A stretch of DNA of 64,000 nucleotides. Source: Rhodoplanes azumiensis (GTDB taxonomy: Bacteria; Pseudomonadota; Alphaproteobacteria; Rhizobiales; Xanthobacteraceae). The position numbers were made by a program, and so were the translations under genes. The stretch covers positions 1 through 64,000 of the forward strand of contig NZ_JBHUIW010000001.1 in assembly GCF_042682915.1 (NCBI RefSeq), in the 5' to 3' direction. The first letter of the stretch is position 1. Each line of letters opens with the position of its first letter. The notes beneath the pieces are model-generated. The model worked only from the letters and a program-made list of their open reading frames with translations, was not told where the DNA came from and made no database searches. This document shows positions 1 through 8,037 of this stretch, piece after piece.

Positions 1-120
1 ATCCCGAATACTGCGCCCAGATCCTCGGACATCGGACGCGTTAACCTGGATTCGGAGCCCTGTCGAGGGGCCGCGGGCGTGGCACGCGGTGGACGTCCGA
101 GGCTTCGCCGCGAAGGAGAC

Positions 121-143
121 GTGGCCGGGAGGAGCCCGGCCAC
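121..143. terminator. GC-rich hairpin downstream of the phytase-like gene
   Basis: A perfect 9-bp inverted repeat (GTGGCCGGG / CCCGGCCAC, 5-base loop) starts 22 bases past the stop of the minus-strand gene ending at 166. No T-run follows on the minus strand, so it may be a 3'-end stabiliser rather than a true intrinsic terminator. Bases 1-120 hold no gene that I can support. Confidence 0.35.
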
Positions 144-165
144 CAGGTTGCGAGCGCTGCCGGGC

Positions 166-1542
166 TCACTTCGCTTTCAGGAGCTCCTCGACCTTCAGCA
201 GCACGAACTCGTTGTCGTCCGCCTGGTTCGGCTCGCGGCTCGACGAGAACGGCAGGTTGTTGTCGTTGCCGACCACGATGTGGGTCTCGTCGACCCGGTC
301 GACGTTCTCGATGGTGAAGAACGGGAAGGTCAGGACGCCGCCGGTGAGGGGCTTCCTCGCCTTCTTGTCGGGATCCTGGATCTTCATCAGGTCGATGTAG
401 CCGATCTTGCGCACCGGCTTGCCGACGGTCGCGTCCGAAAGCTCGATCTTGTAGACGCGCTTGAACTGCGCCGGCTTCGCGAAGCAGCTCTCCGTCGCCG
501 CGCCCGTGGCGCCGGCCGGACACGCCTTGTCGGCCGTGCCCTCGAAGTCGTCGCGCTCGATGACCAGGCCGGTCGCGCCGTCGATCATGTTGAAGTCGCC
601 GATGGCGTTGCCGTTCTGCTCGAACGGGTAGAACCAGAACCGGCCCGTGAACTTCTCCGCCGCGACGTCGAACTCGAGGATCCGGGAGGCGGCGCGGCCG
701 TCGAGATTTTCGAAGTCCTTCTTGTCGGCGTCCCACAGCGCGCCTTCCAGGAGGCCGTAGATGAACCTGCCGTCCTGCGACGCGGCGAAGCCTTCATAAC
801 CCTTGGAGCGCCGGGCGTTGAAGGCGCCGGTCTGGTTCGGCGCGCCGGGAGAGGTGACGGCGTAATGGTCGGGCGATCGCACCGGCTTGCCGTCCGCCAT
901 CGTCTCGTACACGCCGAGCACCTTGCCGGTCTTGTCGGCCTTGATCAGGTAGGGTCCGAACTCGTCGCCGATCCAGATCACGTCGCCGATCGGCTGGAAG
1001 CCCTCGGGATCGAAGTCGGCGCCGGTGAGGTAGCGCTTCGGCGTGCCCTCGTGGACGATGCGGAACGGTACTTTCTTGTCGGGGTCGTGCAGGAACACGG
1101 TCTCCAGCCGCTCGAACCGGCCGGCCGCCCAGTCGATCTTGTAGCGGTTGAAGAACAGCATCGCGTCCGGCGAGTTCGCCTTGCCGCCGAAACCGTTGTC
1201 GGTGAGCACCAGGACCGTGCCGTCGGGCATCACCTTGACGCCCGAGTTGCCCTGCACGGGCTGGCCGTCGAACGGCAGGGCGAGGCCGGTCGGGCGGCCG
1301 TTCGACTTGCCCGGCACGCTGCCGATCGTCTCGACGCGCTTGCCGGTCACGAACTTGCCGGAGATCGTCAGGTCGGCGGGTGCATCGGCCGGCGCGGGAA
1401 CGAAGGTTCTGGCCGGGAGCACGGCATGGCCGGCCAACACGGCCGGATATTCCTGCTGCGCCGAGGCCGGGGCGGCGAGCGCCAGCGCGAGGGCGGCGGC
1501 GAGGGGCAGGGCGCGGGGCGTGCGGGCGGTCGTGGGGGTCAT
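166..1542 (-). CDS. secreted esterase-like activity of phytase family protein
   Basis: The 458-residue product begins with an Arg-containing n-region and an Ala/Leu-rich stretch ending in APASAQQ, a clear Sec signal peptide, so it should be periplasmic. The mature part reads like the esterase-like phytase domain family (PF13449): a TDNGFGGK loop near the N-terminus, GDEFGPYL in the middle and many Asp/Gly-rich strands of a propeller-type fold. The ATG at 1542 is chosen because GAGGAG lies just upstream and the signal peptide starts there; longer upstream reading is non-coding. It is the last gene of the minus-strand Liv cassette, about 185 bases after the aldehyde dehydrogenase, and that gap holds a palindromic repeat, so co-transcription is uncertain. 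The substrate is unknown; the family name does not prove phytase activity. Confidence 0.85.
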   Translation of the reverse strand: MTPTTARTPRALPLAAALALALAAPASAQQEYPAVLAGHAVLPARTFVPAPADAPADLTISGKFVTGKRVETIGSVPGKSNGRPTGLALPFDGQPVQGNSGVKVMPDGTVLVLTDNGFGGKANSPDAMLFFNRYKIDWAAGRFERLETVFLHDPDKKVPFRIVHEGTPKRYLTGADFDPEGFQPIGDVIWIGDEFGPYLIKADKTGKVLGVYETMADGKPVRSPDHYAVTSPGAPNQTGAFNARRSKGYEGFAASQDGRFIYGLLEGALWDADKKDFENLDGRAASRILEFDVAAEKFTGRFWFYPFEQNGNAIGDFNMIDGATGLVIERDDFEGTADKACPAGATGAATESCFAKPAQFKRVYKIELSDATVGKPVRKIGYIDLMKIQDPDKKARKPLTGGVLTFPFFTIENVDRVDETHIVVGNDNNLPFSSSREPNQADDNEFVLLKVEELLKAK

Positions 1543-1675
1543 GGAGACTCCTCGATGGATGTCTCCGTCGGTTTTCGACCGCGCCCGCAACGCCGGCTTG
1601 ACGTGGCGATGACGGCACCATGACGGTGCCGGCGGCATCCGGTCGCCCACGGCCTCGCCGCCGCGCACCGTTCTT

Positions 1676-1702
1676 CCCTCTCCCCGTGCGGCGGGGAGAG
1701 GG
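1676..1702. repeat. palindromic intergenic repeat (CCCTCTCCCC family)
   Basis: A 10-bp perfect stem, CCCTCTCCCC / GGGGAGAGGG, with a 7-base loop. The same core recurs at 4684, 4804, 22657, 26496 and 32386, so it is a dispersed palindromic element, not a gene-specific terminator. Confidence 0.7.
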
Positions 1703-1726
1703 CAGGCTGGCGTGACGTGGTGCTGA

Positions 1727-3178
1727 TCAGAACGGATAGTGTCGCGGCGTCGTCGCCACCGTGATCCAGCGCAGCTCGGTGAACTCGGCGATCGCGGCGC
1801 GGCCACCGAAGCGGCCGTAGCCCGAGGCCTTCACGCCGCCGAACGGCATCTGCGCCTCGTCGTGCACGGTCGGGCCGTTGATGTGGCAGATGCCGGACTC
1901 GATCCGCCGCGCCACCGCCATGGCGCGCGGGATGTCGCGCCCGAACACCGCGGCCGCGAGTCCGTACTCGGTGTCGTTCGCCACCCGCACGGCCTCGTCG
2001 ACGCTGCCGACCCGCACGACGGCGACCACCGGGCCGAACGACTCCTCGGTGTAGAGCCGCATCGCCGGGGTGACGCGATCGATCACGGTGGCGTTCATGA
2101 TGGTGCCGTCGATCTTGCCGCCGGCGAGCAGCTCGGCGCCCTTCGCCACCGCGTCCTGGACGAGCCCGCCGACCCGCTCGGCCGCCTCGCGGCCGACCAG
2201 CGAGCCGAGCACGACCGCGCCCTTGCGCGGGTCGCCGGCCGGCAGCGAGGCGGCCTTGGCGGCGAGCTTCTGCACGAAGGCGTCGGCGACCTCCTCCATC
2301 ACCACGATGCGCTCGGTCGCCATGCAGATCTGGCCCTGGTTGGCGAACGCCCCGAAGGCGGCGCCGGCGACCGCCGCATCGAGATCGGCGTCGTCGAGCA
2401 CGATGCAGGGCGCCTTGCCGCCGAGCTCCAGCAGCACCGGCTTGAGATGCTTCGCGGCGATCTCGGCGACGATGCGGCCGACCCTCGTCGAGCCGGTGAA
2501 GTTGACGCGGCGCACGGCCGGATGCGCGATCAGCGCCTCGACCACGGCCGGCGCGTCCTCGGGCGCGTTGGTGACGACGTTGAGGACGCCCGCCGGCAGG
2601 CCGGCGTCGTGCAGCGCCTCGCCGATCAGCCGGTGCGTCGCCGGGCAGATCTCGGAGGCCTTCAGCACCACGGTGTTGCCGCAGGCGAGCGGCATGGCGA
2701 GCGCCCGCACGCCGAGGATGACCGGCGCGTTCCACGGCGCGATGCCGAGCACCACGCCGACCGGCTGGCGGTGCCCGAAGGCGACGAGGCCGGGCACGTC
2801 GGAGGGGATCACCTCGCCGGCGATCTGGGTCGTCATCGCGGCGGCCTCGCGCAGCATGCCGGCGGCGAGATGCACGTTGAAATGTGCCCACGGCGCCGCG
2901 GCGCCGATCTCGGCCGTCATCGCTTCGGCGAAGTCCTCGGCGCGCGCCTCCAGCTTGTCGGCGGCGAGGTTGAGGATGGCGCGGCGGGCGTTCGGCCCCG
3001 TCTCGGACCACGCCGGGAAGGCCGCCGCGGCGGCGTCGGCGGCGGCGTTCGCGTCGGCGACCGTCGCGGCGGGAGCGCGGCTCGCCACCTCGCCGGTGAT
3101 CGGGTTCAGGCGCTCGAAGGTGCGGCCGGCGGTGGCGGACGTGTCCTTGTCGTTGACCATCATGGTGACGTCGAGCAT
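1727..3178 (-). CDS. aldehyde dehydrogenase (salicylaldehyde/vanillin type), probable internal-start product of the fusion ORF
   Basis: This is the C-terminal part of the preceding frame, listed separately because it looks like a whole 483-residue NAD(P)-dependent aldehyde dehydrogenase. The general base Glu251 lies in LELGGKAP and the catalytic Cys285 in NQGQICMATERI. The GQICM.TERI signature is close to salicylaldehyde/vanillin dehydrogenases (NahF/LigV-like), suggesting an aromatic aldehyde substrate, but that is only family resemblance. The ATG at 3178 has GAGGT five bases upstream, a good ribosome binding site, so free enzyme could be made even though LivF runs into it. Its position in a transport cassette suggests it oxidises a product of the imported compound. 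Confidence 0.75.
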   Translation of the reverse strand: MLDVTMMVNDKDTSATAGRTFERLNPITGEVASRAPAATVADANAAADAAAAAFPAWSETGPNARRAILNLAADKLEARAEDFAEAMTAEIGAAAPWAHFNVHLAAGMLREAAAMTTQIAGEVIPSDVPGLVAFGHRQPVGVVLGIAPWNAPVILGVRALAMPLACGNTVVLKASEICPATHRLIGEALHDAGLPAGVLNVVTNAPEDAPAVVEALIAHPAVRRVNFTGSTRVGRIVAEIAAKHLKPVLLELGGKAPCIVLDDADLDAAVAGAAFGAFANQGQICMATERIVVMEEVADAFVQKLAAKAASLPAGDPRKGAVVLGSLVGREAAERVGGLVQDAVAKGAELLAGGKIDGTIMNATVIDRVTPAMRLYTEESFGPVVAVVRVGSVDEAVRVANDTEYGLAAAVFGRDIPRAMAVARRIESGICHINGPTVHDEAQMPFGGVKASGYGRFGGRAAIAEFTELRWITVATTPRHYPF

Positions 3179-3940
3179 CGATGACCTCGTCGGCTGGGGG
3201 GTGTTGCCCTCGGGGGCGGACGTAGCAGGTGCTGGCAGTCCGAGATAGGCGCGGCGGACGGCCGGGTTCTCGCGCAGGTCGCGAGCGGGTCCGGCGAGCG
3301 TGACCCGGCCGGTCTCGACCACGTAGCCACGGTCGGCGATGGCGAGACTCGCGGTGGCGTTCTGCTCGACGAGCAAGATGCCGATGCCGTCGGCCTTGAT
3401 GCGGGTGAGCGCCGCGAACAGCTCGCGGCAGACCCGCGGCGACAGGCCGAGCGACGGCTCGTCGAGCAGCAGGAGCCTCGGCGCCGACATCAGGGCGCGG
3501 CCGATGGCGAGCATCTGTTGCTCGCCGCCCGACATGGTGCGGGCGGTCTGGCCCATCCGCTCCGAGAGCCGCGGGAAGAGGGCGAGGATGCGGTCGAGAT
3601 TGGCCTTCTCGGCGGCGCGGGCACGCGCCGGATAGGCGCCGAGCTGCAGGTTCTCCCGCACGGTCAGCTCGCCGAAGATGCCGCGTCCCTCGGGCACCAG
3701 CGCGATTCCCGCCTCGACGATGTCGTGCGCCGGTTTGCCGGTCAGCGCCTCGCCGTCGAGCACGATGCTGGCGCCCGGGTGCGGCGTGAGCAGCCCACCG
3801 ACGGTCTTCAACAGCGTCGACTTGCCGGCCCCGTTGGCGCCGAGCACGACGACGATCTCGGCCGCGCCGGCCGTCAGTGCGACGGCGTCGAGCGCGCGAT
3901 GGCGGCCGTAGGACACCGAGAGATCCTCAATCCTCAGCAT
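1727..3940 (-). CDS. livF: LivF-type ABC ATPase fused in frame to an aldehyde dehydrogenase
   Basis: One uninterrupted 737-codon frame. Residues 1-235 are a LivF-type ATPase that would drive uptake of a branched-chain amino acid or related carboxylate: Walker A GANGAGKST, signature MSGGEQQ, Walker B LLLLDEPSLGL, and a normal LivF end at RRAYLGL. There is no stop codon there. A roughly 19-residue Pro/Ala/Thr linker leads straight into a complete aldehyde dehydrogenase (residues 255-737). The start at 3940 overlaps the preceding ATPase gene by 14 bases, normal operon coupling. Either a genuine fusion is made, or LivF reads through while the dehydrogenase is also started internally at 3178. A lost or mis-sequenced stop codon is also possible. 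LivF and the dehydrogenase are each recognised confidently; that they form one polypeptide is inference. Confidence 0.8.
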   Translation of the reverse strand: MLRIEDLSVSYGRHRALDAVALTAGAAEIVVVLGANGAGKSTLLKTVGGLLTPHPGASIVLDGEALTGKPAHDIVEAGIALVPEGRGIFGELTVRENLQLGAYPARARAAEKANLDRILALFPRLSERMGQTARTMSGGEQQMLAIGRALMSAPRLLLLDEPSLGLSPRVCRELFAALTRIKADGIGILLVEQNATASLAIADRGYVVETGRVTLAGPARDLRENPAVRRAYLGLPAPATSAPEGNTPQPTRSSMLDVTMMVNDKDTSATAGRTFERLNPITGEVASRAPAATVADANAAADAAAAAFPAWSETGPNARRAILNLAADKLEARAEDFAEAMTAEIGAAAPWAHFNVHLAAGMLREAAAMTTQIAGEVIPSDVPGLVAFGHRQPVGVVLGIAPWNAPVILGVRALAMPLACGNTVVLKASEICPATHRLIGEALHDAGLPAGVLNVVTNAPEDAPAVVEALIAHPAVRRVNFTGSTRVGRIVAEIAAKHLKPVLLELGGKAPCIVLDDADLDAAVAGAAFGAFANQGQICMATERIVVMEEVADAFVQKLAAKAASLPAGDPRKGAVVLGSLVGREAAERVGGLVQDAVAKGAELLAGGKIDGTIMNATVIDRVTPAMRLYTEESFGPVVAVVRVGSVDEAVRVANDTEYGLAAAVFGRDIPRAMAVARRIESGICHINGPTVHDEAQMPFGGVKASGYGRFGGRAAIAEFTELRWITVATTPRHYPF
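3176..3190 (-). promoter_or_regulatory. internal ribosome binding site inside the LivF-ALDH frame
   Basis: GAGGT at 3184-3188 (read on the minus strand) followed by five bases and ATG at 3178. It lies exactly where the dehydrogenase family begins, so it supports two products, the fusion and free dehydrogenase. It could also be the relic of an originally separate gene. Confidence 0.5.
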
Positions 3941-5759
3941 CGGCGCCTCCGAGATAGGCCCGCACCACCGCGGGGTCGGCCAGCACCTCGGCCGTCGTGC
4001 CGTCGGCGATCTTCTTGCCGGTGTTCATCACGACGCAACGGTCGCAGAGCGAGCGGATCGCGTCCATCACGTGCTCGACCATCACGATGGTGAGGCCGTC
4101 GCGCTTCAGCGAGGCGATCAGCGCGATGCCCTCCTGCAGCTCGGTCGGATTGAGGCCGGCCAGCCATTCGTCGAGCAGCAGGAGCTTCGGATCGAGCGCC
4201 AGCGCGCGGGCGAGCTCGAGCCGCTTGCTGTCGATGTAGGTGAGGTTGCCGGCCGGTTCGGCGTCGCGGCCGTCGAGGCCGACACGACCGAGCAGGGCGG
4301 TCGCCTGATGGCGCGCCTCGTCGCCCCACAGCGGCTGCTCGCGGAAGGCGATCGCCGCCGTCACGTTGTCGGCGCAGGAGAGGTCGCCGAGGACGCGCAC
4401 GAGCTGGAACGTGCGGGCGACGCCGCGATGGACGATGCGGTCGGGCTTGAGCCCTGTGATGGCGTCGCCGTCCAGCCGGATCTCGCCGCCTAGAGGCGGG
4501 AGCGCGCCGGAGATCAGGTTGAGGGCCGTGGTCTTGCCGGAGCCGTTCGGCCCGATCAGCCCGACGATGCTGCCGCGCGCCACCGCGAAGCTCAAGCCGT
4601 CGACGGCCCGCACGCCGCCGAAGGACTTGCTCAGATCTTCGATCACGAGGAGGGGCTCGCCGCTCACGCCGAGGCGGGTGTCACCTCTCCCCGCACGCGG
4701 GGAGAGGTCGACATTCGCGCGCTCAGCGCGGATGTCGGGTGAGGGGGCCTCTCGTGGATACGGAGGCGCCCCCTCACCCGTCTCGCCGCTTTGCGGCGAG
4801 CCACCCTCTCCCCGCGTGCGGGGAGAGGGTGAACCGGCGCCGTGCTCCATCGACGTGGCGCGCCCCACCAGCCCCGCCACGCCCTTCGGCAGCCCGTACA
4901 CCACGACGACGAACACCAGCCCGAGCAGGATGGAGAAGTGGTTCGGAAAATGCGCACCGATCAGGTCGAACAGGAGCACCAGCGGGACGGCGCCGAGCAG
5001 CGGGCCGTAGAGCACCCCGGCGCCGCCGAGCAGCGCCATCACGACGACCTGGAAGGAGATCAGCGGATTGAACGCGATCGCCGGGTCGATATAGGTCCAG
5101 CGCGGCGCCATCACGGCGCCCGTCACGGTGATGAACATCGACGAGACGGCGAACAGCATCAGCTTCGCGCGCGTCGTGTCGATGCCGCAGTGGCGCGCCA
5201 CCGTCTCGTCCTCGCCGATCACTCTCAGGGCGAGCCCGAGCCGCGAGCGGCCGATCAGCCAGCCGACCAGGAAGACCGCGACGGCGAGCCCGAAGAGCTG
5301 CCAGAAGAGGCCGGCCTGGGTCACGTCGAGGAAGACGTAGCGGCCGACCGAGCGGCCGATGTTCACCTCGTACCAGGTGACCAGCTGGCGGATCAGCTCG
5401 GCGAGCCCGAAGCTGAACACGACGAAATAGATGCCGCTGAGGCGCAGGGTCGAGAGACCGACCACCAGGGCGACGACGAGCCCGATCGCGGCGGCGACCA
5501 CCAGCACGACGGGCCAGGGCAGGGCGTCGCCCAGCACGGCCACCGTGTACGCGCCGATGCCGAAGAACGCGACGGTGGCGAGCGAGACGTAGCCGGTCGG
5601 CCCGGAGAACAGCGCCCAGGCGGTGGCGAGCACGATGTAGCTCGTGACCGCGACGGCGAGCGCGACGTGATAGTCGGAGCCGAAGATCGCCACCAGTGCG
5701 AGCGCGGCGAGCGTGCCGCCGACCAGCACGGCCGGACCGTAGGAGAGCGGCCGGCTCAT
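3927..5759 (-). CDS. LivM-LivG fusion: branched-chain amino acid type ABC permease plus ATPase
   Basis: One 610-residue frame. Residues 1-300 are a LivM-type permease with about eight to nine membrane segments and the family motif GYVSLATVAFFGIGAYTVA. Residues 368-610 are a LivG-type ATPase: Walker A GPNGSGKTT, a degenerate signature LTYIDSKRLELARAL where the usual small/Gly position is Ile, Walker B LLLLDEWLAGLNP. The two are joined by a 60-residue Pro/Arg/Gly/Glu-rich linker encoded by palindromic repeats at 4682-4830. The start at 5759 overlaps the livH stop as ATGA. LivM-LivG fusions occur in other bacteria, but a linker derived from an intergenic repeat is odd. A GTG with the LivG N-terminus right behind it (about 4670) could still allow separate translation. 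Confidence 0.85.
   Translation of the reverse strand: MSRPLSYGPAVLVGGTLAALALVAIFGSDYHVALAVAVTSYIVLATAWALFSGPTGYVSLATVAFFGIGAYTVAVLGDALPWPVVLVVAAAIGLVVALVVGLSTLRLSGIYFVVFSFGLAELIRQLVTWYEVNIGRSVGRYVFLDVTQAGLFWQLFGLAVAVFLVGWLIGRSRLGLALRVIGEDETVARHCGIDTTRAKLMLFAVSSMFITVTGAVMAPRWTYIDPAIAFNPLISFQVVVMALLGGAGVLYGPLLGAVPLVLLFDLIGAHFPNHFSILLGLVFVVVVYGLPKGVAGLVGRATSMEHGAGSPSPRTRGEGGSPQSGETGEGAPPYPREAPSPDIRAERANVDLSPRAGRGDTRLGVSGEPLLVIEDLSKSFGGVRAVDGLSFAVARGSIVGLIGPNGSGKTTALNLISGALPPLGGEIRLDGDAITGLKPDRIVHRGVARTFQLVRVLGDLSCADNVTAAIAFREQPLWGDEARHQATALLGRVGLDGRDAEPAGNLTYIDSKRLELARALALDPKLLLLDEWLAGLNPTELQEGIALIASLKRDGLTIVMVEHVMDAIRSLCDRCVVMNTGKKIADGTTAEVLADPAVVRAYLGGADAED
4682..4830. repeat. pair of palindromic repeats read through as protein linker
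   Basis: Two copies of the CCTCTCCCCGC hairpin (about 4683-4708 and 4803-4830) face each other around further short inverted segments (GCGCGCTCAGCGCG, CGCCGCTTTGCGGCG). The same composite element stands alone between genes at 32386-32530. Here it has no stop codon in the livMG frame and is translated as the inter-domain linker. Confidence 0.75.
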
Positions 5760-6631
5760 CGGGCGGCCTTCCCGAACAGGCCGGTCGGCCGCACCAGCAG
5801 CACGGCGAGGAAGAGCGCGTAGTTCGCCGCGAGCGTCAGGCCGGGATCGACGAGGCGGGCGACCGCCGTCTCGATCAGGCCGAGCAACAGCCCGGCCGCG
5901 AGCGCACCGAGAAGGTTGCCGACCCCGCCCATGATCACGACGATCAGCGCCTTCATGGTGAAGAGCACGCCCATCGCGGCGTTGAAGGTGAGGAACATCG
6001 ACACCAGCACGCCGCCGGCCGCGCACAGCGCGCCGCCGGCCGCGAAGGCGAGCGCGGCGATCCTGTCCACGTCGATGGCGACGAGGCGCGCCGCGGTCGG
6101 ATCCACGGCGACGGCGCGGATCGCCGTGCCGGTGCGGGTGCGGGTCAGCAGCAGATAGAGGCCGATCGCGAGCACGGCGGCGAAGCCGAGCGCGACCAGC
6201 CGGTTCACCGCCACGGTCGCGCCGAAGAGCGACACCGGCGTCGAGAGGAACGCGTAGCCGTAATACTGGCCGCCGAAGATCACGAAGGCGACGCCCTGCA
6301 GCACGAAGAGGAGCCCGAAGGTGGCGAGGATCGAGTCGGTCTCCAGTGCGGCGCGGCTCTTGGCGCGGCGCACCAGCGGCACCAGCATCACCCGGTAGAC
6401 GAGCCAGTTCGCCGCGAAGGCGAGCGGCAGAACGACGAGGAGGCCGAGAAGCGGCACGATCGCGGCGCCGGTGAACAGCACATAGGCGAGGAACGCGGCC
6501 GCCACCATCACCTCCCCGTAGGCGAGGTTGAGGATGCGGGCGACGCCGTATTGCAGCGTCAACCCCATGGCGACGAGCGCGTACATGCCGCCGAGGATCA
6601 GGCCCGACAGGACGATGTCGACGAGGAGCAA
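5756..6631 (-). CDS. livH: LivH-type branched-chain amino acid ABC transporter permease
   Basis: A 291-residue integral membrane protein with about eight hydrophobic segments and the family motifs SGLILGGMYALVAMGLTLQY at the N-terminus, NLAYGEVM after the first pair of helices and ALIVVIMGGVGNLLGAL in the C-terminal half. It pairs with the LivM domain of the next gene to form the inner-membrane channel. Its stop codon overlaps the start of the downstream gene (ATGA), indicating translational coupling. The length fits the family. The cassette order is livK-livH-livMG-livF, the standard HAAT set. Confidence 0.92.
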   Translation of the reverse strand: MLLVDIVLSGLILGGMYALVAMGLTLQYGVARILNLAYGEVMVAAAFLAYVLFTGAAIVPLLGLLVVLPLAFAANWLVYRVMLVPLVRRAKSRAALETDSILATFGLLFVLQGVAFVIFGGQYYGYAFLSTPVSLFGATVAVNRLVALGFAAVLAIGLYLLLTRTRTGTAIRAVAVDPTAARLVAIDVDRIAALAFAAGGALCAAGGVLVSMFLTFNAAMGVLFTMKALIVVIMGGVGNLLGALAAGLLLGLIETAVARLVDPGLTLAANYALFLAVLLVRPTGLFGKAAR

Positions 6632-6669
6632 AGGGACAGTCTTCCGCTTGTTCGCACAAAACCTCGACC

Positions 6670-6778
6670 GTCATCCTGAGGCGCCCGGCGAAGCCTGGCC
6701 TCGAAGGATGCGGCCACGACGCCGTGGCCGTCGCCCTTCGAGGGCCGCGCCCATGGCGCGGCCGCCTCAGGGTGACGG
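6670..6778. repeat. intergenic inverted-repeat element between livK and livH
   Basis: The stretch starts GTCATCCTGAGGC and ends GCCTCAGGGTGACGG, with an internal inverted pair CCTCGAAGGATGCGGCCACG / CGTGGCCGTCGCCCTTCGAG. Related elements occur at 11991-12104 and 44932-45090. It may attenuate or stabilise the transcript between the binding-protein gene and the membrane genes, a usual place for differential expression. Confidence 0.65.
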
Positions 6779-6822
6779 AGCAGGGCTCGCCGCTGCGCGG
6801 CGCTCCGGAACGACCAGGAACG

Positions 6823-8037
6823 CTACGGCCCCCAGGCCGGCTTGGGCACGATCGCCGCGCGGGCGCCGTCCTTCTTCGTCGGCGCGATGCCGTAGAACTC
6901 GCCGTTCTGCCACTGGCCGACGGCCCAGACGTCCTTCAAGAGGCCGCCGTCGAGCTTCACCTTGCCGATGATGGTGTCGAAGGAGCCGTTCTGCAGCTCC
7001 TTGATCACCGCGGCCCGGTCGAGGCCGACGCGCTCGATCGCCTGCTGCAGGGCCTGCAGGCTCGCGAAGGTGATCGGGTTCGCCCAGCGGTCCGGCTCGC
7101 GGCCGACGCCGGCCTTGTGGCGCTCCAGATAGTCCTTCAACAGGGCCGAGTCCGCGTTCCAGCCGCCGATGCCCATCACCCCGTCGGCATTGCCGCCGAA
7201 GCGCTGCTTGAACAGCGGGAACGCCGTGCCCACCCCGGTGAAGAACACCTTGGGATTGAAGCTCAGCACCTTCGCGGCATCGGTGACGGCGAGCGTGTCG
7301 GGCGGATAGCTGAACGAGACGAACACGTCCGGGCTCGTCGCCATGGCGTCCTTCAGCATCGGCTGCATGTCCTGCGTGCCGGCCGGATAGGACTTGTCGT
7401 AGGCGAGCTTGAAGCCGGCCTTGGCGAAGGCGTCGCGGGCCGCCGTGGACAGCTCGATGCCGAACTGGTCGGAGACCGCGATCATCGCGACCGTCGGGCC
7501 GATCTTGCCCTGGTCGCGCAGGCTCTTCAGCAGCGCCACCATCTCGACCGAGATGTCGGCGGGCAGGCCGAGCCAGAACGAGGCGTTGGGCCAGCGCTTG
7601 GCGAGCTCGGGCGCCCGGTTGGTGTTGGTCGTCACCGCCAGATGCGGGTAGCCGAGCCGGGCGAGGATCGGCCCGACCGCGAGGTTCTGGCCGGTGCCCC
7701 ACGGCGGCAAGATGAAGTCGACCTTGTCCTGGGCGGCGAGCCGCTCGATCGCCTTGATGGCCTCCTCGGAGTTCGAGCGGTCGTCGTACTCGATCACCTC
7801 GATCGGCACGCGCTTGTCGCCGATCTTCAGGCCGCCGGCGGCGTTCACCTCCTTCACCCAGAGCTGGTAGACGGGCAGGGTCGTGATGCTGGCGCCGCCC
7901 GTGAACGGGCCGGTCTTCGAGATCGCGTAGCCGATCTTGACCTTGTCGGGCGTGCCGGGTGCGGCCTGCGCGAAGGCCTCGGCGCCGAGTGCAAGCAGTC
8001 CGAGCGCGGCGGCGAGCGCCGCAGACACACGTCGCAT
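6823..8037 (-). CDS. LivK-type ABC transporter substrate-binding protein
   Basis: The 404-residue product has a signal peptide (MRRVSAALAAALGLLALGAEAFAQ) and then the type I periplasmic-binding fold of Leu/Ile/Val-binding proteins, beginning VKIGYAISKTGPFTGGAS. It captures the substrate in the periplasm and feeds the LivH/LivM channel. The ATG at 8037 is preceded by GGGAGGAG at ideal spacing; the longer upstream frame lacks a signal and is rejected. It is the first gene of the cassette, divergent from an AraC regulator at 8421, which is likely to control it. The subfamily is broad (amino acids, amides, aromatic acids), so the ligand cannot be read from sequence. Confidence 0.9.
   Translation of the reverse strand: MRRVSAALAAALGLLALGAEAFAQAAPGTPDKVKIGYAISKTGPFTGGASITTLPVYQLWVKEVNAAGGLKIGDKRVPIEVIEYDDRSNSEEAIKAIERLAAQDKVDFILPPWGTGQNLAVGPILARLGYPHLAVTTNTNRAPELAKRWPNASFWLGLPADISVEMVALLKSLRDQGKIGPTVAMIAVSDQFGIELSTAARDAFAKAGFKLAYDKSYPAGTQDMQPMLKDAMATSPDVFVSFSYPPDTLAVTDAAKVLSFNPKVFFTGVGTAFPLFKQRFGGNADGVMGIGGWNADSALLKDYLERHKAGVGREPDRWANPITFASLQALQQAIERVGLDRAAVIKELQNGSFDTIIGKVKLDGGLLKDVWAVGQWQNGEFYGIAPTKKDGARAAIVPKPAWGP

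Noticed and set aside
79..1623. Long plus-strand open frame opposite the phytase-like gene
   Set aside because: It is an antisense frame of high-GC coding sequence; its product is Arg/Ala/Gly-rich without family features. The same holds for the long antisense frames opposite livF-ALDH, livMG, coxL, guaA, metG and mgtE.
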